Below are positions 58,201 to 64,000 of a stretch of DNA of 64,000 bases, one piece after another; position 1 is the first letter of the stretch, and every line of letters starts with the position of its first letter. The position numbers and the translations under genes are program-made. The stretch is from Macrostomum hystrix (Eukaryota > Platyhelminthes > Macrostomidae). Under the pieces are notes generated by a model. That model was not told where the DNA came from, ran no database searches, and saw nothing but the letters and a program-made list of their open reading frames with translations. The stretch is taken from contig CATNEN010000030.1 of NCBI GenBank assembly GCA_950097015.1, positions 2,713,001 through 2,777,000 of the forward strand, read 5' to 3'.

Positions 58201-61200
58201 ACCCACCTGACTATCAGAGTATTAACAACCCACCTGACTATCAGAGCATTCACAACCCGCCATCTCGCAGCGCCGACGAAAGACTGGAAGAGCGGCGAGA
58301 CGTAGCGGCGAAGGTGCACTACACGGGCCTGGTGGAATGGCACCCGATGGCCATCTACAAGAGCGCCTGTGAAATTAAGATAAAATATTTCCCATTCGAT
58401 AAGCAAGTCTGCTGGCTGAAATTCGGTCCATGGACTTACGATGGGTGAGTAGATTTCAGATGGTTTTTTAATAACTTTGAAGGTTAAAAGCACTGTACCA
58501 AATGAAGCAGGTTTAGCAATCTTTTCTTCACGAAATCAGCACGAAAAAGCGTTCTGATCTGTCGCTAAGGGAACAATAGGAGGTGCCAGCTCACAAGAGA
58601 GCACTTCCTGGACCTCAGCGACAGCTGCCAGTCAAATATTTGTCCTGCCGCTTTCCTCGCTTCCTATTCCGTCGCATTCAGCAGCAGCTACTCGGGTCAC
58701 ACAGAATCTGGGAGCTTTCCACAGCTATTGAGGATTTTTCACCAGCCTTTTCTCTTTTTCCCGATTTCTTCTAAACCATAGACCAGAATCTGGCTGTGCA
58801 TGAGTTGTCAGCAGCTCATGATTTGGGTTGCGTTTACGGAGAATAGAAATGATGAAATTGCATCCATTCACAATGATTGGTTAATAATAACCTGGAAAAA
58901 ATAAATCAAAGACCAGTCACGTGACCTCCCCACCCGCAGCTGGCGAGTGAACATCTCCTACTACCACAACATGACTGAATTCGACCTCGAAGACATGATC
59001 AAGAGTCCCGAATGGGAGATCCTTAGCCACAAGGCCAAGTACAACGAAGAGGTTTATCCCTGCTGCCCTGAGCCGTACGTTGACATCACCTTCTGGATCT
59101 GGATTGGCCGATCGACGGCCTTCTATACCTTCATCCTCATCCTCCCCTGCTTCCTGCTGTCCTCGCTGACCCTCGTTCTGTTCTGGCTTCCGCCAGAAAC
59201 GCCAGCCAAGATGGTGCTAGGTGAGCAACGAATAAATCGTTACAAATTATTCCGTTAACGCAGCACCTGTTAGTTACTGAGGATTCGTTTTGGCTAGGAA
59301 TTCTAGGAAATCAGAACTTTGATTAAATGAAATTTCAGGGAATAGAGATTTCAGGGAATAGAGATTTCAGTGAGTAGAGGTTTCAGTGAGTAGAGATTTC
59401 AGTGAGTAGAGGTTTCAGTGAGTAGAGATTTCAGTGAGTAGAGATTTCAGTGAGTAGAGATTTCAGGGAATAGAGATTTCAGTGAGTAGAGATTTCAGTG
59501 AGTAAAGATTTTAGGGAATAGAGATTTCAGTGAGTAGAGATTTCAGTGAGTAAAGATCTCAGGGAATAGAGATTTCAGGGAATAGGGGTTTCAGTGAGTA
59601 GAGATTTCAGGGAATAGAGATTTCAGTGAGTAGAGGTTTCAGTGAGTAGAGATTTCAGGGAATAGAAATTTCAGTGAGTAGAGATTTCAGTGAGTAGAGA
59701 TTTCAGGGAATAGAGATTTCAGTGAGTAGAGATTTCAGTGAGTAAAGATTTTAGGGAATAGAGATTTCAGTGAGTAGAGATTTCAGTGAGTAAAGATTTC
59801 AGGGAATAGAGATTTCAGTGAGTAGAGATTTCAGTGAGTAGAGATTTCAGGGAATAGAGATTTCAGTGAGTAGAGATTTCAGTGAGTAGAGATTTCAGGG
59901 AATAGAGATTTCAGTGAGTAGAGATTTCAGTGAGTAGAGATTTCAGGGAATAGAGATTTCAGTGAGTAGAGGTTTCAGTGAGTAGAGATTTCAGTGAGTA
60001 GAGATTTCAGTGAGTAGAGGTTTCAGTGAGTAGAGGTTTCAGTGAGTAGAGATTTCAGTGAGTAGAGGTTTCAGTGAGTAGAGATTTCAGTGAGTAGAGA
60101 TTTCAGGGAATAGAGATTTCAGTGAGTAGAGGTTTCAGTGAGTAGAGATTTCAGTGAGTAGAGGTTTCAGTGAGTAGAGATTTCAGTGAGTAGAGATTTC
60201 AGTGAGTAGAGGTTTCAGTGAGTAGAGGTTTCAGTGAGTAGAGGTTTCAGTGAGTAGATATTTCAGTGAGTAGAGGTTTCAGTGAGTAGAGATTTCAGTG
60301 AGTGGTGAATTTAGTGAATAGAGATTTCAGTCAAGTATTTGTTAATCAACTAAAAATGACTGAGTTAGTCACCAATCAATAATGTTTTTAATGAAGACTT
60401 TGATCCATTGGATGGATAGTTTATTCTGCTCGTAATTAGATAACAAAATTTAGATAGCTAGATATCAAGGCTGACAAGTGGTATAAATATTTTGTAATAT
60501 GTAACGAATGCGTACTTTTAATGTTGTTTAAAAGTGCAGAGATTTCTGCAGGCGCAGTGATACCACTTGAGGTGCAAACTATTTATGTCTCCATCCCAGA
60601 CTGATGCTGTGAACTGTTTCACCTTCCAGGGATGAATATTTTCGTTGCCTTCTTCCTGCTGATGCTATTGCTGGAGAAACAGACTCCGTCTGCGTCCGAC
60701 TCATTTCCGCTCATAGGTGAGTTGGCGAGTGTCACTTTCGAGGTTTTTGTTACTGTGTCACTGCACAGCTAGGGACTAGTAAGCTGTATGAGAAGAATTA
60801 TAAAAGTACAAGAAAAGATTTGAAGAATACAAGTCTAACTTCAAAAATAGAACGGGAACTTTTGCAGTAAAAGTGCAACTTTAGAAATAGGATGGAAAAT
60901 TTTGGAGTAAAAGTGCAACTCTAGGAATAGAATGGGAATTAGGAATAGAATGGGAATTAGGAATATAATGGCAATTAGGAATAGAATGGCAATTAGGAAT
61001 AGAATGGGAATTAGGAATAGAATGGGAATTAGGAATAGAATGGGAATTAGGAATAGAATGGGAATTAGGAATAGAATCGGAATTAGGAATAGAATCGGAA
61101 TTAGGAATAGAATGGGAATTAGGAATAGAATGGGAATTAGGAATAGAATGGGAATTAGGAATAGAATGGGAATTAGGAATAGAATGGGAATTAGGAATAG

Positions 61201-64000
61201 AATGGGAATTAGGAATAGAATGGGAATTAGGAATAGAATGGGAATTAGGAATAGAATGGGAATTAGGAATATAATGGCAATTAGGAATAGAATGGGAATT
61301 AGGAATAGAATTGGAATTAGGAATAGAATGGGAATTAGGAATATATAAAGAATGGGAATTAGGAATAGAATGGGAATTAGGAATATAATTGGAATTAGGA
61401 ATAGAATGGGAATTAGGAATAGAATGGGAATTAGGAATAGAATGGGAATTAGGAATAGAATGGGAATTAGGAATAGAATGGGAATTAGGAATATAATGGG
61501 AATTAGGAATATAATGGGAATTAGGAATAGAATGGTAACTTTCAACTAAAAGTGCAAGATTAGGAATAAAATAGAAAATTTTTGAGTAAAAGTGCAACTA
61601 TTGTTTTAGACAATTAATAAAAACTTGCAGAGAAATATGAGTAGAAATTTTATATGAAAAAGGGATAAAAACGAAAAAAAAGTAAAATAAAGGTTCAATC
61701 TATGAGCTGAATATACCGACTTAGGCCTGCAGGCAACAAGCAGTCATCTAGTTAGGCATCAAGAGAGAGATGGGAGAATTGAGTCTTTACGCTATTATAT
61801 AGGATAAATAATCCGTGTTTGCGAGGTTGGCGGAAAAGTTCTCAAGGCCTCCCTCTGTGCTCAAACTGAGAACAGAGCTGCTAATACAGGCGCACCGGGC
61901 GTATTATCGGGTGATTAATGCCGATAAGGACAAATAGCTAGCGAGAGTGAGCAAGTCCTAGCGAAGGTCTGCAACTACCTTTTACTACGCCAACGAGGAC
62001 AGGGAGAAAAGGGGAGGGAGAAGTGTAAGGGGGGAGTGGTGGGGGAAATGCTGCCGTGATTAATGGATTCCTGTGCAGGGCACCGGGCTAAGCCTCTCGA
62101 TTTCACCTCAGCCCAGGGTAGCTTGGGGGCTTGCTTGGGTTCGCTCATAATTCTATATACAGACTCGAGTCCTGGCTTAGACGAGTAAGTATGACTCGCT
62201 TAAGTTAAGGCAGTTTAGACTCATAAAGTCTCCTGATAGTTTCACCCATAGTTTCAGTCAAACAAACTTTTGCTTGGAAGCTACTTTTTTTCGTTAAAAA
62301 TTTTCTCATTCAAATGTGTTTTGCCTTTCCTAGAAATAAATTTCGAGGTAAAGTAATTTTTTTTCTTTATTTGTGCAACTATTTCAGGCCAGTACTATTG
62401 CCTCAACATGGGCATCATCACACTGTCGACCTTCTTGTCCGTGATTGTGGTCAATTTTCATTTCCGCGGCGACAACAGGCAGGAAGTGCCATACTGGCTC
62501 AAAAAGGTGAGACCTGGAGAACTGGAAAGCCGAGGGATGAGATTAGTAGAGCTCAGGATGTGAGCAGAGGATGAGATTAGATTAGCAGAGCGAATGAGGA
62601 AATTAGTATAGCTGAGATAAGTAGAGCAGAGGATGAGATTAGCAGAGCAGAGGATGAGATTAGCAGAGCAGAGGATGAGATTAACAGAGCAGAGGATGAG
62701 ATTAGCAGAGCAGAGGATGAGATTAGCAGAGCAGAGGATGAGATTAGCAGAGCAGAGGATGAGATTAGCAGAGCAGAGGATGAGATAAGCAGGGCATAGG
62801 AGCCTTTTATTCTATAAAGTTGGGCTGAAGAAACCGGCAGAAAAAGGTCATGCAGTCCGGATTCGTTCCTCTTTACGGTAAAAATTTCCCTTTCGGATTA
62901 GCCGCGGTTGAGTCAGCCGCTGACAGCCTCCTAATATCAGGGGGATACCGGATGAGAATTGGAGGGCAAGGCCAAGGAAGAACTGGAGGAAAAGTTGGCG
63001 GGATTGCTGACTGACAACTGAGCAAGTTCATTGACTCGGGCGGGCCATCTGTTTATTCGGCCACTGCGGGATGAGCCTCCGATGGCTTCCGATGATGTTT
63101 TCGGTCGGCAAACATGCACCGGTCGGCCGATTCGCTGGCTGGGGAGATCACAGTCTTCGTCCTAAAATAACTGAGCGAAGCTAATCGATCAATTGAAAAA
63201 TCTGGCGAACCCTCCTTAGACTGGGATACGGAGGTTCCGTGTCAACAGTGCCAGTTTTGGGATTCAGGAAACATTTTTTATGGTCCGCTCGGTCTGGAAT
63301 GATCCCAGTTAATGGAAACGACGATTCGTCGATCTCTGCTCGACTCAGTTTATTTAGCTGCTATGCTAGACTGGCCTAAAATTGACGAGGCAGGATGAGA
63401 CAAACAAGGATAAGACGAATAAGATGAAATAGTAAAAATGATAAAGCGTTTGACTCTAACTCGCACCAAGGTCCTGAGCTCGATTCCGCGGCGAGGCAAC
63501 ATTCATTTGGGGCCTGTCGTGCAATTTGCACCCTTGAGGGCCAACCTCCAAGGCACAATGAGAGTGTACACTGCCTGATGATGAGAGAGTCAGGGGAGAT
63601 GAACACACCTGTGTGCGTGTGTGCTGAGTAGCGAAATGGGTAGAATTGCCTCCTCGCTGGCTGCGGGTCTGGTGTCACCAACTATTACGCGCCACAGCCC
63701 TCCTGCATTTATTAGTATAAGCAACCGACCCATCAACCCGCTCTCACCAGTTGGCCATACAGCACGGCTCTCGGCTGCTGTTCGTCAACTTGAATCGGAA
63801 GCCGCCGGCTCCGGGCCTGGCGCCCCAGGTGTCCAGCAGCGGCGGCCGCACCAATTCCACTCCGTCGGCGGCAGCCGCGGCGGCTGCGTCCTCCGGCACC
63901 AACTCGGATCGGCGACAGAGACGCGGGCTCGGCGGCGGAGGCGGCCGATGTTACGAGGATCTGCCGATGCAGCCGACCGGGGCCTCGGCATCTGGCATCA
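50581..64000 (+). CDS. nicotinic acetylcholine receptor alpha subunit with anion-type pore (3' end beyond window)
   Basis: Coding exons 50581-50605, 52062-52381, 56614-56723, 58271-58444, 58940-59220, 60630-60716, 62388-62506 and 63751-64000 onward join in phase. Signal peptide [15 protein letters not shown]. The ligand domain has EWTDYHLRW, loop [10 protein letters not shown], the Cys loop C185 to C199 (13 residues between, YFPFD inside), loop B WTYDG with Trp206, and loop C Y249-P-C251-C252-P-E-P-Y256. The vicinal cysteines define an alpha subunit. N-glycosylation sequons lie at Asn77, Asn214 and Asn220. M1 is about 266-293, M2 301-323, M3 about 338-356. Before M2 it reads ETPAKM: Pro298-Ala299 replace the Gly-Glu of cation channels, the change tied to chloride selectivity in flatworm and molluscan receptors. 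The visible M3-M4 loop is Ala/Gly/Ser-rich. An unusual insertion of about 25 residues (55-80) precedes VTVEFGLRL. An alternative start, ATG 52025, would also give a signal-like N-terminus. Confidence 0.92.
51450..51690. repeat. 12-bp-class minisatellite CTACCAGACAGG in receptor intron 1
   Basis: Units CTACCAGACAGG and CTAGCAGACAGG, with a GACAGGACAGG extension in several. The reverse complement of this unit forms the array at 53105-53340, on the other side of exon 2. Confidence 0.95.
53105..53340. repeat. inverted counterpart array CCTGTCTGGTAG in receptor intron 2
   Basis: Units CCTGTCTGGTAG and ACTGCCTACTAG alternate. The stretch at about 53109-53130 is the exact reverse complement of units in the 51450-51690 array, for 22 bases. 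Confidence 0.93.
53340..53545 (-). mobile_element. SINE family B copy in receptor intron 2
   Basis: The minus strand starts at about 53535 with AGGTTAGGGCTTTGAACTCC, has box B-like GGGAGTTCAAATCTCAG, and ends with AAGTCCATGGACTGGGC at about 53345. It directly abuts the minisatellite. Confidence 0.8.
53620..53950 (-). mobile_element. SINE family A, longest copy, in receptor intron 2
   Basis: The minus strand begins near 53945 with GGTGGCAGAGTGGTCTAACG and box B-like GAGCTCGATTCCGCGG. It ends beyond GGCTGTGGATCTAGTGTCAC near 53635, including a segment (about 53700-53735) that is shorter in other copies. Confidence 0.88.
54052..54752. mobile_element. hAT-type non-autonomous transposon, 701 bp, with internal minisatellite
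   Basis: Inverted ends CAGGGGTAGGCAAACTTATT (left) and, read inward, CAGGGGTCGGCAAACTCCGG (right) belong to the CAGGGGTNGGCAAACT class of hAT ends. A perfect 8-bp target-site duplication, TCATAAGG, lies at 54044-54051 and 54753-54760. GGCGGGCC-type sequence follows the left end and GGCCCGCGGGCC precedes the right end. About 530 bp of the interior is a 16-bp array. No transposase is present. Confidence 0.9.
54130..54660. repeat. 16-bp minisatellite inside the hAT element
   Basis: Unit GACACGGGAGAGATTA with GAGGTTA, GATAAGA and GATATTA variants, about 33 copies. It lies wholly within the transposon at 54052-54752. Confidence 0.95.
54761..56600. other. receptor intron 2, unique part
   Basis: Contains a (CAG)n microsatellite at about 55231-55268 and a GA tract at about 55786-55801. 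No exon with splice signals was recognised before 56614. Confidence 0.5.
55231..55268. repeat. (CAG)n microsatellite, ~12 repeats
   Basis: Uninterrupted CAG trinucleotide run within intron 2 of the receptor gene. Confidence 0.95.
57115..57425. repeat. GTGAGATCAGT minisatellite in receptor intron 3
   Basis: Units of about 21-22 bp (GAGTGAGATCAGTGACAGTG; GAGTGTGATCAGTTTCATTG). A higher-order block of several units recurs at about 57195 and 57325, and a pure run of GTCAGTGGGAGTGAGATCA occurs at the end. Confidence 0.92.
57930..58258. repeat. 27-bp minisatellite abutting a splice acceptor
   Basis: The unit contains CCACCTGACTATCAGAGC plus CATCACAAC or ATTCACAAC, about twelve copies. The array stops about 12 bases before the acceptor of receptor exon 4 (58261-58270, catctcgcag). 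The plus frame is open through the array and into exon 4 in the exon's own frame. Confidence 0.95.
59335..60330. repeat. 16-bp minisatellite, ~62 copies, in receptor intron 5
   Basis: Units AGTAGAGATTTCAGTG, with AATAGAGATTTCAGGG, AGGTTTC and AAAGATT variants. It separates the M1 exon from the M2 exon. Each unit has TTTCAGTGAG, an acceptor-like word. Confidence 0.97.
60915..61545. repeat. 18-bp minisatellite, ~35 copies, in receptor intron 6
   Basis: Unit AGGAATAGAATGGGAATT with TATAATGG, AATGGCAATT, AATCGG and AATTGG variants. One unit carries an insertion (ATATATAAAG, about 61340). The 18-bp period gives open frames on both strands. Confidence 0.97.
61546..62387. other. receptor intron 6, unique part
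   Basis: No exon or repeat recognised until the acceptor at 62387 (tttcag). Confidence 0.5.
62560..62800. repeat. 21-bp minisatellite in receptor intron 7
   Basis: Unit GATGAGATTAGCAGAGCAGA plus G, about nine clean copies, preceded by degenerate ones from just after the exon 7 donor at 62507. Confidence 0.95.
62801..63435. other. receptor intron 7, unique part
   Basis: No exon-like block with splice signals; moderate GC. Confidence 0.45.
63440..63690 (+). mobile_element. SINE family A copy in receptor intron 7
   Basis: The plus strand reads from a worn head (AAAGCGTTTGACTCTAACTC, box B-like GAGCTCGATTCCGCGGCG) through CATTCATTTGGGGCC, then GGGCCAACCTCCAAGGCACA, to CGCTGGCTGCGGGTCTGGTG. It is the only longer copy in the plus orientation and ends about 60 bases before exon 8. 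Confidence 0.85.

Noticed and set aside
60841-61597. Open frames of 138 to 238 codons on both strands
   Set aside because: Products of the 18-bp array in receptor intron 6.

Overview
This is eukaryotic, metazoan nuclear DNA. The genes are split by GT-AG introns, tRNA-derived SINEs and DNA-transposon remnants are scattered throughout, and about 20 kb of the 64 kb (hand estimate) is minisatellite. The most likely source is a flatworm or another lophotrochozoan. The main reason is a muscle-type alpha nicotinic receptor subunit whose pore carries the Pro-Ala substitution otherwise known from flatworm and molluscan acetylcholine-gated chloride channels. The species cannot be named from the sequence alone.

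Layout. 1-3.6 kb: no gene, a 41-bp minisatellite and a long foldback repeat. 3.66-4.2 kb (+): terminal exon of an NF-YB histone-fold subunit. 5.2-8.0 kb (+): a three-exon, two-RRM RNA-binding protein. 8.2-9.35 kb: an 18-bp-class array. 11.5-13.6 kb (-): an unrecognised Ser-rich gene. 16.2-18.25 kb (-): a 160-residue protein with a strong BH3 motif, a candidate BH3-only apoptosis inducer. 19.5-20.8 kb (-): a single-exon FAM78 homologue. 20.8-26.2 kb: gene-poor, AT-rich, with one inverted-repeat element. 26.2-32.9 kb (+): a complete six-exon hnRNP K orthologue with three KH domains. 33.5-35.0 kb: a second array of the 18-bp family. 35.1-35.4 kb (+): APC/C subunit ANAPC13. 35.8-49.4 kb: almost unbroken minisatellites. 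50.6-64.0 kb (+): a nicotinic receptor alpha subunit, eight coding exons visible, cut by the window end in the M3-M4 loop.

Exon models were built by hand from splice signals, reading phase and family alignment from memory. For hnRNP K, the nicotinic receptor, the RRM gene and the BH3 protein every junction closes in phase. The genes do not form one pathway. Three act in transcription or RNA metabolism (NF-YB, RRM protein, hnRNP K), one in the cell cycle (ANAPC13), one probably in apoptosis and one in cholinergic signalling.

Most large introns carry their own private minisatellite. Because many periods are multiples of three (18, 21, 24, 27 bp), the arrays give long open frames that are not genes. 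Transposable elements include two tRNA-derived SINE families, an hAT element with a perfect 8-bp target-site duplication, a TTAA-flanked piggyBac-like MITE, a CCGGTTAACCGG-ended element and a dispersed repeat with a decayed coding-like core.
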